From JACCZX01 sp038216465 (GTDB taxonomy: Bacteria; Pseudomonadota; Gammaproteobacteria; Burkholderiales; Burkholderiaceae_F): 64,000 nucleotides of DNA. Below the pieces are notes generated by a model. It ran no database searches, was not told the origin of the DNA, and worked only from the letters and a program-made list of their open reading frames with translations. Location: contig JBBQQC010000003.1 of the NCBI GenBank assembly GCA_038216465.1, forward strand, positions 105,426 through 169,425. The letters run 5' to 3'. Each line of letters begins with the position of its first letter. The first letter of the stretch is position 1. The translations under genes and the position numbers were made by a program. Shown here piece after piece: positions 1 through 8,380 of this stretch.

Positions 1-149
1 TCGGCATCCATCGGATCGGACTTCGAAGAATGCTGGGCGAGCAGGTCCAGCCGCAGCTGGTTAGGCCACCAGTCGCGGTTGGTGGTGCCGCCGCCGGTGG
101 TGTGAGGAAACGGACACTTGCGTTCGGTGGAAAGCGCGGGATCGTCCAT
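1..149 (-). CDS. katG: Catalase-peroxidase KatG, N-terminal part (gene runs off the left edge)
   Basis: Reading the minus strand from the ATG at 149 gives about 49 codons that continue past base 1. The translation contains KCPFPHTTGGGTTNRDWWPN followed by QLRLDLLAQHSSKSDPMD. This is the conserved N-terminal segment of bifunctional heme catalase-peroxidases, which remove hydrogen peroxide. The catalytic Trp-Tyr-Met adduct and heme ligands lie further downstream and are not visible. The frame stays open a few codons upstream of the ATG (a TTG is possible at about 179), but the ATG gives the usual short leader. I see no OxyR site in the 118 bases to the next gene. Confidence 0.9.
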   Translation of the reverse strand, partial: MDDPALSTERKCPFPHTTGGGTTNRDWWPNQLRLDLLAQHSSKSDPMDA

Positions 150-267
150 TGGCTTGATGTATCGATAGGGTGAAGGCAATGAGCTTCCGCTATCGCGCCT
201 AGCAAAGCCAGTCGGCTTTATCAATCGCGGAGATAGGAAAAAGCTTCAACGCGGCCGCGAGGTCTAT

Positions 268-1161
268 TCAACTGTGAACCGCTGTCGTTGGAATAGTCCC
301 AGCCTCACCGCGCTTGGAACCAAATGTCCGCGCATAGATCCAGGTGAACTCAGCGCCCAACAGAAATATTTGTGCCGAGTAGTACACCCAGATAAAAATT
401 ACGATCAACGAGGCGGCCGCGCCAAAGCCCGAAGCGATGCCGCTCTTCCCAATGTAGAGACCTATCAGAAATCGTCCGATGGTGAATAACAGGGCGGTCA
501 CCGCTGCGCCAAGCCACACGTCGTGCCACTGCACTTGCACGCGCGGCATCAGTTTGTAAATCATCGCGAAACCGACCGTCGTGACAGCGAATCCGAGCAC
601 GATGTTGACGCTCTGGGCCAACACTTCCCAGCTACCGAACGCGCCGCTCCACCATTTACCGAGCGCTGCTGTCGCTGCTCCCAACACGAGGGAGACCATC
701 AGTAGAAAAGAGACTCCGAGGATCATGCCGAAGGAGAGCAAGCGTGCGCGCACAAGGCCCAATAACCCGCCGGAACGGTCGCGCGCGGGAGCGCGCCAAA
801 TGCGGTCGAGTGCGTCTTGCAGCTCGCCGAACACGCTGGTCGCACCGATGAGAAGCAATACGAGGCCGACGACGGTCGCGGCGATTCCCTCCTTCGGTTC
901 GCTGACGCTGGTCAGCAAGTTCTCCACTGTCTTTGCAGCGTCAGCCCCCATCAGGCCGCGTAGTTGAGCAAAGATCTCGCCGCGTGCGGCCTCCGCTCCA
1001 AACACCATGCCAGCGACTGCAATGACGATCAACAGCACGGGTGCCAGGGAAAAGACCGTGTAGTACGAGAGCGCAGCGCCCATGCTGGGCGCGTAGTCGT
1101 CCACCCAAGCTTCAACGGTGTCTTTACCGAGCGTCGACCACTTTTTGAGAAACTGTTTCAT
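268..1161 (-). CDS. YihY/BrkB-family inner-membrane protein
   Basis: 297 residues with about six hydrophobic segments. The N-terminal GAALSYYTVFSLAPVLLI stretch and the C-terminal FIWVYYSAQIFLLGAEFTW stretch are hallmarks of the YihY/BrkB family (once mis-called RNase BN). Members are polytopic inner-membrane proteins of uncertain role, possibly transport. The length fits the family and the protein looks complete. A decayed copy of its C-terminal part lies at 8447-8612, and a more distant intact homologue is at 14331-15212. Confidence 0.88.
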   Translation of the reverse strand: MKQFLKKWSTLGKDTVEAWVDDYAPSMGAALSYYTVFSLAPVLLIVIAVAGMVFGAEAARGEIFAQLRGLMGADAAKTVENLLTSVSEPKEGIAATVVGLVLLLIGATSVFGELQDALDRIWRAPARDRSGGLLGLVRARLLSFGMILGVSFLLMVSLVLGAATAALGKWWSGAFGSWEVLAQSVNIVLGFAVTTVGFAMIYKLMPRVQVQWHDVWLGAAVTALLFTIGRFLIGLYIGKSGIASGFGAAASLIVIFIWVYYSAQIFLLGAEFTWIYARTFGSKRGEAGTIPTTAVHS

Positions 1162-1202
1162 GCTTATGCACAGGTTGCGCGAGCCTAGACGTTCGCCCGT
1201 GA

Positions 1203-2051
1203 CTAAGGTCGGTTCGCCGCGAGGAAGTGGTCGATCGCCGCCACATCACGGCGCTCACCTTTCCAATCCTTCGCGAGCTGCAGGTAGAGATCTGCAATAC
1301 CTTCGAAAATCTGCGCTGTAGATAAGTCTTCACCCGAGAACGCAGCCACTTCGCGCATCTCGAATTCCCAGCGATGCGCCTTCGGGTACATGTCCGGCAG
1401 TGTGCGGCCGATGTGCGCGAGCAGCTGCGGTTGACTGTACGCAAGTTCTTCGCGCAACGCATTCGAAGCACCGGCGCGCGTGGCGGCGAGCGCCATTGCA
1501 GCCGCAAGCGCTGTCAGTCCCTTGTTGAGTCCTGCGTACGCCATCTTCAGAGCAGACGCCGCACCAACGGGGCCGCCGGTCGACTGAGCGCGCAGGCCCA
1601 GTGCATTCAAGGTGGCGACGTCCGATGGCATCTCACCTGCGAGATGCAGGGTCGGACCCGTTTGATCCATGCGGCCCGGCGCGCCGATGATCGAGCCGTC
1701 AACAAAGCGCGCACCGCTGGCCACAACTACCTTTTCGATAGTAGCCACCGTCTCGACACTGACCGCATTGCAGTCGATGTACACGGCTTTCTTCGAGCTG
1801 CGCTGCAGCGGGCCTTGGAAGCGCTGCGCGATGGCCATCGCGTCTTTGGGCGGCGTGATCGAGAGAATGAAATCGGACGCTGCGATGGCATCGTCGTCCG
1901 CATCGATCAATCCGGCACGCGTCGCACGCTCGACCGTGGCTGCGCTGCGACCTGTAAGCGAGGTCAGCACGCGCGCGCCGTGACCGCGCAACCTTTCGCC
2001 GATCGAGCATCCCATTTCTCCCGCCGCAATCACGGCTACTGTGGTGGTCAA
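1203..2051 (-). CDS. NAD(P)-binding beta-hydroxyacid-dehydrogenase-like protein
   Basis: 282 residues. The N-terminus TTTVAVIAAGEMGCSIGERL is a Rossmann nucleotide-binding motif (GxGxxG-like, here AAGEMG). The C-terminal helical half resembles the DUF1932 domain of 6-phosphogluconate/3-hydroxyisobutyrate-dehydrogenase-like proteins, including GPVGAASALKMAYAGLNKG, where the Lys is the expected catalytic residue. Substrate unknown. I chose the TTG at 2051 because GGAGG lies six bases upstream. Another TTG at 2087 would add 12 residues but has no ribosome-binding site. It ends 41 bases from the yihY start, so the two minus-strand genes could be co-transcribed. Confidence 0.8.
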   Translation of the reverse strand: MTTTVAVIAAGEMGCSIGERLRGHGARVLTSLTGRSAATVERATRAGLIDADDDAIAASDFILSITPPKDAMAIAQRFQGPLQRSSKKAVYIDCNAVSVETVATIEKVVVASGARFVDGSIIGAPGRMDQTGPTLHLAGEMPSDVATLNALGLRAQSTGGPVGAASALKMAYAGLNKGLTALAAAMALAATRAGASNALREELAYSQPQLLAHIGRTLPDMYPKAHRWEFEMREVAAFSGEDLSTAQIFEGIADLYLQLAKDWKGERRDVAAIDHFLAANRP

Positions 2052-2099
2052 GGCATACCTCCGTTCTTCGATCACATTTACCCCCAACTACCAGCACTA

Positions 2100-2408
2100 A
2101 TGAAACATGACAGCGCGCCACCCATTGCACTGCTTGTTTACTGTTTGTCCGTAGTTGGTTGGAATCTTGTGTCGACAGATCTCAGGAAGGCAGATGAATG
2201 GAAAGACCCCTTGCTAAGGGCGGCTGCGGGGGCGATTGTTGTTGTGCTCATTGTGCTGATTTTTCAGCGCCCGAGCAGGGTCGGTCACCCCTATTGGTAC
2301 GGAGGCCTCGTTTTACTTGGAATCGTCGCCACGGTCTATTACTTGGTGTCATATACCCGCATTGCTGATAAGCAGCCGGGCGGCGCGCCGGGAGCGGCGG
2401 TTAGTTAG
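2100..2408 (+). CDS. Small hypothetical membrane protein
   Basis: 102 residues with two or three hydrophobic stretches: IALLVYCLSVVGWNLV near the start, IVVVLIVLIF in the middle and GLVLLGIVATVYYLVSY near the end, followed by a short Gly/Ala tail. The hydrophobic periodicity suggests real coding. The frame also continues upstream into the antisense of the neighbouring dehydrogenase, which is not coding. No clear Shine-Dalgarno precedes the ATG, so the start is uncertain. No family recognised. Confidence 0.45.
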   Translation: MKHDSAPPIALLVYCLSVVGWNLVSTDLRKADEWKDPLLRAAAGAIVVVLIVLIFQRPSRVGHPYWYGGLVLLGIVATVYYLVSYTRIADKQPGGAPGAAVS

Positions 2409-2536
2409 AAGAAGCGCTTGCGTGAGCTGCTTGCGCTATTCATTTGACCGCGCATGGATCGCTTGATCGAAGGGCTTGATTTGCAGTGATTCAAAAGGGC
2501 GGCGCGGTGTTCGCGCCGCCAGACCCCGTACTTACA

Positions 2537-3337
2537 TCAGCAGTTGGGACCTGTCCTCACTGTTGACGGGCAGCCTCCGAACTTGTTTATCGCATCCGGC
2601 AGGTTGCAGCCCCAGAACACTTTTGGCGTTGCAAGAGCGCTCGAGCCGCAACGCTCACAGACCAGAAACTCTTTCGCCGCGGCGCCGCCCGCGCACTCAC
2701 CTTGCGGCGGACTGGGCGGGTTGGAAGCCGGAGGTCCGCTCGTTCCACCGGAGCTGCTCGAATACCAAATGCCGGGGCTCGGCGGCGGTGCGCATCTGCC
2801 CCAGACGAGCTGTACCGGAAGCGGTGCCGAACGAGCGCTGCCCGCTTCGTCAACGATGTTGATCGGAAAGATCGTAACGGGGCACCAGGTGCGCGCCTTC
2901 ACGGGTGACTGGACGACATTGGCCGGTACCGCAACCGCAATGCGCCACCGAGTCGTCGCGCCGCTGCCGTCGTTCATTTGCGAACGGCGATACTGAAAGT
3001 CGCCCATTGGCGCGGCGGGACCCACCAGCGCGAACGGCACGCCGCCGGAATCGACGGTGAAGTTGGTCAACGAAGGGACATCAAAATCGATGAATGCCGT
3101 GTCCGGATACCGCTGCGGGCAATTGGCCATCGACGTGCCGCCGGGCGGGCACTCCTCCGCCGGGCCGAGGGCAAACCCAAACCTGTCGGGATTGTTGCCC
3201 GACGCGCGCGTCAACTTGCCGTTACCGGTGATGTCGACGAGAGTGGGCTTGGCTGGCGATGGAACGGTTGAACTCTGGCAGCCCACAAAACCGGCTGCGA
3301 TCGCGGCGAGCAAAGCAACGACGCCCAATTTGTTCAT
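2537..3337 (-). CDS. Hypothetical lipoprotein with Cys-rich C-terminus
   Basis: 266 residues. The ATG at 3337 has AAGGAG six bases upstream. The first 20 residues form a type II signal peptide ending in the lipobox GFVGC, so the mature protein should be lipid-anchored at Cys20. Residues from about 40 to 175 look like a beta-rich extracytoplasmic domain. A Ser/Pro/Gly-rich linker follows, and then a C-terminal segment with regularly placed cysteines (CAGGAAAKEFLVCERCG, then WGCNLPD, then GGCPSTVRTGPNC). This suggests a small disulfide- or metal-stabilised module. No named family recognised. Confidence 0.7.
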   Translation of the reverse strand: MNKLGVVALLAAIAAGFVGCQSSTVPSPAKPTLVDITGNGKLTRASGNNPDRFGFALGPAEECPPGGTSMANCPQRYPDTAFIDFDVPSLTNFTVDSGGVPFALVGPAAPMGDFQYRRSQMNDGSGATTRWRIAVAVPANVVQSPVKARTWCPVTIFPINIVDEAGSARSAPLPVQLVWGRCAPPPSPGIWYSSSSGGTSGPPASNPPSPPQGECAGGAAAKEFLVCERCGSSALATPKVFWGCNLPDAINKFGGCPSTVRTGPNC

Positions 3338-3409
3338 GGCCACTCCTTGGTTGTGCCTGCGGAGCATGCAGCGGAATGCAAGCCAGAGCAATCAGAATCG
3401 CACTCTTCT

Positions 3410-3443
3410 ACGTCTTGACGTTTTGACGCTATATTGGTAAAGT
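3410..3443 (+). promoter_or_regulatory. Possible promoter/operator of the toxin-antitoxin pair
   Basis: The 12-base near-palindrome ACGTC-TT-GACGT (3410-3421) overlaps a -35-like TTGACG (3415-3420). A weak -10-like TAAAGT lies 17 bases further on (3438-3443). TTGACG is repeated eight bases later. Ribbon-helix-helix antitoxins typically repress their own operon through short repeats like these. The assignment is inferred from position and pattern only. Confidence 0.3.
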
Positions 3444-3468
3444 GGCGTGCTTGGTGAGCTAGACCGCC

Positions 3469-3699
3469 ATGAGTGACACGACCCGCGCCACCATCTACCT
3501 CGACTCTGATTTGCATCGCGCATTGCGGCTTAAGGCCGCCAGTACGCACCGTTCGGTTTCCGAGTTGGTCGCAGAAGCCGTGCGGGCGGCTCTGCGAGAG
3601 GATCAGGAAGATCTCTCGGCTGCCCGCAATCGTGCGGCCGAACCCTCAATGACTTACGAGGTGTTCCTGAAGAAACTCAAAACCGATGGCACGCTTTGA
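3469..3699 (+). CDS. Ribbon-helix-helix antitoxin
   Basis: 76 residues. The N-terminus (RATIYLDSDLHRALRLKAA, then STHRSVSELVAEAVRAAL) is a ribbon-helix-helix DNA-binding domain of the CopG/Arc type. The C-terminal tail, including MTYEVFLKKLK, would wrap the partner toxin. It overlaps the following toxin gene by 14 bases, the usual arrangement for translational coupling of antitoxin and toxin. It is expected to neutralise the toxin and repress the operon. Confidence 0.82.
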   Translation: MSDTTRATIYLDSDLHRALRLKAASTHRSVSELVAEAVRAALREDQEDLSAARNRAAEPSMTYEVFLKKLKTDGTL

Positions 3700-3949
3700 A
3701 CTTCGGTTCAAGCCATCGGTTGCCAAGGATCTGCGCGGAATACCAAAGACCGAAGTCCGTCGTCTGCTGAAAAGGATTGAGACGCTAGGTATCGATCCGC
3801 GGCCTGCCGGGTGCGAGAAACTGACAGGCCGCGAGTTGTATCGAATCCGGCAGGGCGTCTATCGCATTGTCTATTCGGTCGACGACGCGGCTGTCATCAT
3901 CGAGGTGATCAAGGTCGGGCATCGCCGCGAGGTCTATCGCACTGCGTGA
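3686..3949 (+). CDS. RelE/ParE-superfamily toxin
   Basis: 87 residues with the typical RelE/ParE pattern: FELRFKPSVAKDLRGIP (strand and helix), LLKRIETLGIDPRP, KLTGRELYRIRQGVYRIVYSVDD, and a final strand IIEVIKVGHRREVY. The closing GHRREVYR matches the RelE mRNA-interferase branch better than gyrase-poisoning ParE proteins, but the target cannot be decided from sequence. The gene starts inside the antitoxin gene and is full length. Confidence 0.85.
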   Translation: MARFELRFKPSVAKDLRGIPKTEVRRLLKRIETLGIDPRPAGCEKLTGRELYRIRQGVYRIVYSVDDAAVIIEVIKVGHRREVYRTA

Positions 3950-4064
3950 TCACCGACACACGTCCGTTTTGTTCAGGTCAAGGCTAAATTTGGGAGGGGT
4001 CTTATTTTAGGAAGTGACAGTACGATAACTCCAGCGCAAAACCCAAGCTATTGGAGCGAGGACC

Positions 4065-4223
4065 GTGAAAGCCAAGACATCGAAGCCGAAACACGATGAC
4101 TTCTCTAAGGCCGTCGGTCGATCTTTGAGGCGCTCTGCAAAAGAAGCGCGCCGGGTTGCACGCATGCACGGCACGCCCGTTTACGTAATGAAAAACGGCA
4201 AAGTTGTAGCTGAGAAGCCGTAG
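4065..4223 (+). CDS. Small basic conserved-type protein (52 aa)
   Basis: The GTG at 4065 is preceded by a GAGG five bases upstream. The product is 52 residues and strongly basic. Its second half reads SLRRSAKEARRVARMHGT followed by PVYVMKNGKVVAEKP. A helix followed by a two-strand xVVxxGKVV ending is a pattern I recall from small orphan proteobacterial proteins, often found near toxin-antitoxin loci. It lies 115 bases after the RelE-like toxin. Function unknown. Confidence 0.55.
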   Translation: MKAKTSKPKHDDFSKAVGRSLRRSAKEARRVARMHGTPVYVMKNGKVVAEKP

Positions 4224-4274
4224 CCCTGCGGCTCGGGCTGATCCAAGTCAGGCGGCCGACGTCAGCTCGAATCG

Positions 4275-5696
4275 CTACTCACGCCGGTCCGCCAACCGCT
4301 TCACCTTCGAAGTCTTAGACGTTCCGGTGTAGCCATCCAGCGCGCCGCTGACGTGTATTTCGACAGTGACGCGCACGCCGAGCACTTCCTTCATGCGGCG
4401 TTCGAGGTCGGTCTTCAACGCTTGTTCATCGACTGACATGTCGCGCGCCTCCACCATCACCGTCATCTCGTCGGTGCCGGCTTCGCCGACTCGCTCGACC
4501 ATGCAGAAATACTCGCCGTTGGAGCGCGCATCCTCGACCACGACGGCGCCCACTGCCTCAGGAAAAACATTCACGCCGCGCAGCTTCACCATGTTGTCGG
4601 CACGGCCGAAGATGGCTTGCAGTCGCCGCATCGTGCTGCCGCACGCGCAGGCGTCGGTGGCGTAGGCCGAGATGTCGTTGACGTTGAAGCGGATCTGCGG
4701 CGCGCCCCACTTGTAGAGCGTTGTTATATAGAGCGTGCCCTTTTCGCCGTCGGGCAGGATGCGCCCCGTGTCGGGATCGGCAACCTCGAGAATGAAAGCG
4801 TCTTCCTGCACATGCAGGCCGGATTGATGCTGGCACTCGGCACCCATCATGCCGCTCTCATGCGTGCCGTACATGTCGAAACACGGCGCCCCCCATAGCT
4901 GTTCGATCTGCCGGCGATCTTCCCGGCCGAGATGCGTGCCGATCAGGCGGATGCCGAGCGTTCGAACGTCGATTCCCATCTCGTCGCGTGCGACCAGCGC
5001 CATGTGCCTCAGATACGCGGGAAAGCCGAGGATGACGTTGATCTTCCACGCCTGGATCAGCTCGACCTGCCGCCGTGTCGGCGTGCTGGCGCCGCTGCCG
5101 CTCATCACCGGAACCGCACCGGTGTAACGCCACAGCGCTTCACGCGGTGCCATGCCGCCGTTGGACAAACCGAGCGCGTACGTCACCAGCACCAGATCGC
5201 CGGGGCGAATGCCGTGCAGCGCAAAGCGGCGCCCGCCGAGAATCGCCATCGTTTCGCGGTCCACCGGTGCATACAGCATCGGGCGCGGCAGGCCGGTGGT
5301 GCCGCCGCTGGTTTGCAGCACCAGCGGCATGCGCTTGCCGTCTTCGGGTGACATGCCCATGAAGTCGCCGAAAGGGGGATTTCTCTCGATGCTTTCGCGA
5401 ATCTCATGCACCGAATAGGGCGGGATCTTCTGCAGATCATCCAGGCTGCGGATGTCGCCCGGTTCGAGACCGCCGGCACGCCAGTGGCGCTGAAAGAAAG
5501 GAATCTCCCAGCCGCGCTTCACCGTCGCCAGAAAGCGCCTTTCCTGCAACGCGCGCAGCGCATCGCGCGACAAGCGATACGTGGTGCGGAAGTAGTCGGG
5601 CGGCGGCGGATAGTCGCGCTGCAGCTGCTCAAAATCGAGCGAGCGCGAGTACCAGGGGATGGATTCGGCGCATTCGTCTGTAGGTTGGAAGTTCAC
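4275..5696 (-). CDS. Phenylacetate-CoA-ligase-like AMP-forming acyl-CoA synthetase
   Basis: 473 residues of the ANL adenylate-forming superfamily, PaaK-like. It has the phosphate-binding loop LQTSGGTTGLPRPM (about residues 127-140), the YGTHESGMMG motif around residue 275, and a C-terminal cap domain with FGRADNMVKLRGVNVFPEAV. It should activate an aromatic or alicyclic carboxylic acid as its CoA thioester. It is the last gene of a four-gene minus-strand operon, and its GTG start overlaps the stop of the SDR gene (GTGA), indicating translational coupling. Substrate unknown. Confidence 0.85.
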   Translation of the reverse strand: MNFQPTDECAESIPWYSRSLDFEQLQRDYPPPPDYFRTTYRLSRDALRALQERRFLATVKRGWEIPFFQRHWRAGGLEPGDIRSLDDLQKIPPYSVHEIRESIERNPPFGDFMGMSPEDGKRMPLVLQTSGGTTGLPRPMLYAPVDRETMAILGGRRFALHGIRPGDLVLVTYALGLSNGGMAPREALWRYTGAVPVMSGSGASTPTRRQVELIQAWKINVILGFPAYLRHMALVARDEMGIDVRTLGIRLIGTHLGREDRRQIEQLWGAPCFDMYGTHESGMMGAECQHQSGLHVQEDAFILEVADPDTGRILPDGEKGTLYITTLYKWGAPQIRFNVNDISAYATDACACGSTMRRLQAIFGRADNMVKLRGVNVFPEAVGAVVVEDARSNGEYFCMVERVGEAGTDEMTVMVEARDMSVDEQALKTDLERRMKEVLGVRVTVEIHVSGALDGYTGTSKTSKVKRLADRRE

Positions 5697-6484
5697 AGCA
5701 GGCTCGCGCGGCGCCCGCCGTCAACGTGAAACGTCGCGCCGGTGATGTAGGCACCGTAGGGCGAAGCGAGCAGGCCGACCAGTCCGGCGATCTCGTGCGG
5801 TTCCCCAACTCGCTGCATCGGAATTTCACGCTTGATGCGCGCGAGCATTTCGGCATCTTCGTCGGCGGTTTGCATTGCACCGGCGCCGAAGACCTTGGCG
5901 AGCCTTCCGGTGGCAATTCTTCCCGGGCAGATGGTGTTGACGGTGACCTGGTCCGCTGCGACTTCGAGCGACAGTGTCTTCGCATAGCCGATCACCGCTG
6001 CCCACGTCGAGACTGAGAGACCAAAGCGGGCGATTGGCTGCAGGGCAGACAGCGCCGTGATGTTGACAATGCGTCCGAACTGGTTGGCGCGCATCAATGG
6101 CAGCGCAAGCCGCGTCAGGCGCACGACGCTCATCAGGTTCTGCTGGACCGCCTTGTCCCATGCGGCGTCATCGAACTCTTCGAGCCGGCCGAGCTGCGGC
6201 GCGCCATCGTTGCTGACCAGCACATCGATGCGGCCGAACTCGGCCTTGGCTGATTCGATGATGCGTGCGCAGTCATCGGCGCGGCGAATGTCGGCAGACA
6301 CTGCGAGTACGCGGGCGCCGGTCTTGGCGCGCAGCGATTCGGCAGCAGCCTCGAGCGGTTCTTTGCGGCGCGCGACGATTGTCACCGCTGCGCCTTCGGA
6401 CGCTAACAACTCGGCGATGGCGAAGCCGATGCCCGCGCTCGATCCGCCGATGACGGCGACGCGATTTTTCAGTGCGAGGTCCAC
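5693..6484 (-). CDS. SDR-family oxidoreductase with a disrupted YxxxK motif
   Basis: 263 residues starting at the GTG at 6484, five bases after the amidohydrolase stop. The Rossmann motif is VAVIGGSSAGIGFAIAELL, and NDGAP stands in place of the usual NNAG. Where short-chain dehydrogenases have Tyr-x3-Lys this protein reads LSVSTWAAVIGYAKTL, so Ser and Trp replace both catalytic residues. The C-terminal NTICPGRI segment is normal. The protein may have a modified mechanism or a non-catalytic role. An upstream extension of the open frame crosses the antisense of another gene and is not coding. Confidence 0.85.
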   Translation of the reverse strand: MDLALKNRVAVIGGSSAGIGFAIAELLASEGAAVTIVARRKEPLEAAAESLRAKTGARVLAVSADIRRADDCARIIESAKAEFGRIDVLVSNDGAPQLGRLEEFDDAAWDKAVQQNLMSVVRLTRLALPLMRANQFGRIVNITALSALQPIARFGLSVSTWAAVIGYAKTLSLEVAADQVTVNTICPGRIATGRLAKVFGAGAMQTADEDAEMLARIKREIPMQRVGEPHEIAGLVGLLASPYGAYITGATFHVDGGRRASLL

Positions 6485-6489
6485 AACAA

Positions 6490-7371
6490 TTAGTGCTGCG
6501 GTTGCAGCGTCTTTTGCAGCTGCGGCGCAAACAGCGTCTCGGCGTTGCGATGGAAGACGCGCTCGAGCGTTTCGTCGTCGAAGCCCAGTGAGCGCCAATC
6601 GGCCACCAGGCGTTCGTACCGAAACAGCGGATAGTCGGCGCCGAACATCACTCGGTTCTTCAGTCGGCGCGCGATGTCTCGTCGCAGCGGCTCGGTGAGA
6701 TATTTCGGTGACCAGCCGTGCAGCTCGGCCCACACGTTGGGCTTGTGCAGCATCACCGCGATCATCTCGTCCTGCCACGGCCACGCGGGCCGTCCGGTGA
6801 CGATCTTCAGCGTCGGATAGTTGATCGCGAGCTCGTCGACGTAGCGCGGGTGACATAGATCGAGCTTGACGCCTTTGCCGCCCGGTATGCCCGCGCCCGA
6901 GCCGGTGTAGCCCACCAGCACCAGCACCGGAATATCTTTATCCAGCGATAGGCGATAGAACGGATCGTAGATCGGGGCGCTGGCGGGGAAGCCCATACCG
7001 GCGGCGGACACGCAGTAGCCGATAAAGCCATCGCTTGCGTCGATGCAGCGCTCGATCTCGTCGACCGCCGCGCCTCCGAGCCGCGGATCGATCTGCAGCC
7101 AGTTGCCGAAGATCACGTCCGAGAATCGCTGCTGCGTCTCGATCGCGTAATCGTGAAACGGACGCACCTGGTCGAGCGTCATGTTCTTGGTGAAGCCGAA
7201 ATCAAGAATTGTGCGGACGTTATTGCGGCGAAAGTATTCCGCCATCTGCTCTTCGGTGTCGTACGCGGGCGACGATCCCCACGTGCGTTCCTGCTGCGCC
7301 AGGTCTTCCGGCGATTGCAGCACGTAGCCGTGCTTCGTGCCCCAGTGCGAGTGCAGATCGAACAGGCGCAT
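6490..7371 (-). CDS. Amidohydrolase_2-family metal-dependent hydrolase or decarboxylase
   Basis: 293 residues beginning MRLFDLHSHWGTKHG, where the HxH metal-binding motif appears as H-S-H near residue 7. VMFGADYPLFRYERL near residue 245 carries the conserved Asp of this TIM-barrel family (ACMSD/gamma-resorcylate decarboxylase relatives). The usual central His residues are not obvious, since KIVTGRPAWPWQDEM replaces the common GHxGxxxPW, so activity may differ. It is the second gene of the operon, 12 bases after the Bug receptor gene. Probably a ring-opening, decarboxylation or lactone hydrolysis step. Confidence 0.8.
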   Translation of the reverse strand: MRLFDLHSHWGTKHGYVLQSPEDLAQQERTWGSSPAYDTEEQMAEYFRRNNVRTILDFGFTKNMTLDQVRPFHDYAIETQQRFSDVIFGNWLQIDPRLGGAAVDEIERCIDASDGFIGYCVSAAGMGFPASAPIYDPFYRLSLDKDIPVLVLVGYTGSGAGIPGGKGVKLDLCHPRYVDELAINYPTLKIVTGRPAWPWQDEMIAVMLHKPNVWAELHGWSPKYLTEPLRRDIARRLKNRVMFGADYPLFRYERLVADWRSLGFDDETLERVFHRNAETLFAPQLQKTLQPQH

Positions 7372-7383
7372 CGGTTAGGGAAC

Positions 7384-8358
7384 TTAGTTGCCTTTCATCC
7401 CGGTGATCTTGGCCACGCGCGCCCAGCGTTCGATCTCCGAGCGCATGAACTTCTGTGCTTCTTCCGGCGTGCCGCCAACGAAATCGACGCCCTGGCTGCC
7501 GAGCCGTTCGCGCACCTCGGGATCGAGCATCGCCTTGTTGATTTCGGCGTTCAGCTTCTGCACGACAGCGGGCGGCATGCCGCGCGGACCGAGCACCATG
7601 TACCAGGCGCTGATCTCGAAGTCTTTCAGCCCGGCTTCAATCATCGTCGGAACATCCGGTGCAAGCGGAGAGCGTTTTGGACTCGTCACGGCGAGCGCTT
7701 TCAGCTTGCCGGCTTTGACGTGTGGCAGCGCGGTGGTGATCGTGTCGAACATGATCGGCACCTGATTGCCGAGAATGTCATTCAGCGCCGGTGCGTTGCC
7801 TTTGTAGGGCACGTGCACCAGGTCGACCTTCGCGGTGTATTTCAGGAGCTCGCCGGACAGGTGCGCGCCGGCGCCGGCACCGCCCGACGCAAACGCGACC
7901 GTGCCCGGTTTCGCGCGTGCTACTTCGAGCAGCTTTTGCACCGAGTCGATGCCGCTGTTCGGATTGGTGACGAGAATCAGCGGGATGTAGCCGACGAACA
8001 CGATCGGCGTGAAGTCCTTGTCGGCGTCGTACGTCACCTGCTGGCTGAAGATCGGGTTCGTTGCGTGCGCCGAGTACGCCATCATGATCGTGTAGCCATC
8101 GGGCGGTGATTTCGCGAGCTCCGCGGTACCGATCGCAGCGCTCGCGCCGGGCTTGTTCTCGACCACCACCGGCACGCCGAGATTGTTCGACAGCTTCTGC
8201 CCGATCGTGCGCGAAAGCAGGTCGACGCCGCCGCCGGCGGGAACCGGCACGATCAACTTGATCGGACCTTTGGGAAAGTCTTGGGCGGTCGCGAAGGTGC
8301 CCGCTGATATCAACGTTGCGCCGAGCAACAGCCCGACGACGAATCGGATCGCTTTCAT
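7384..8358 (-). CDS. Bug/TctC-family periplasmic solute-binding receptor
   Basis: 324 residues with a Sec signal peptide (to about residue 25, ending TFATAQDFP). Typical Bug motifs follow: PIKLIVPVPAGGGVDLLSR, VENKPGASAAIGT, PPDGYTIMM and VHVPYKGNAPALNDILG. These receptors bind carboxylic acids or related small molecules for tripartite tricarboxylate transporters. No TctA/TctB membrane genes are nearby, which is common for Bug genes. As first gene of the catabolic operon it probably binds the operon's substrate. AGGAGA lies four bases before the ATG. Confidence 0.92.
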   Translation of the reverse strand: MKAIRFVVGLLLGATLISAGTFATAQDFPKGPIKLIVPVPAGGGVDLLSRTIGQKLSNNLGVPVVVENKPGASAAIGTAELAKSPPDGYTIMMAYSAHATNPIFSQQVTYDADKDFTPIVFVGYIPLILVTNPNSGIDSVQKLLEVARAKPGTVAFASGGAGAGAHLSGELLKYTAKVDLVHVPYKGNAPALNDILGNQVPIMFDTITTALPHVKAGKLKALAVTSPKRSPLAPDVPTMIEAGLKDFEISAWYMVLGPRGMPPAVVQKLNAEINKAMLDPEVRERLGSQGVDFVGGTPEEAQKFMRSEIERWARVAKITGMKGN

Positions 8359-8380
8359 GGGTCTCCTTGATTGCTAGGAC

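Noticed and set aside
7153..8109. A 318-codon plus-strand open frame opposite the Bug receptor and amidohydrolase genes
   Set aside because: Antisense shadow of two recognisable genes, with no family resemblance of its own.
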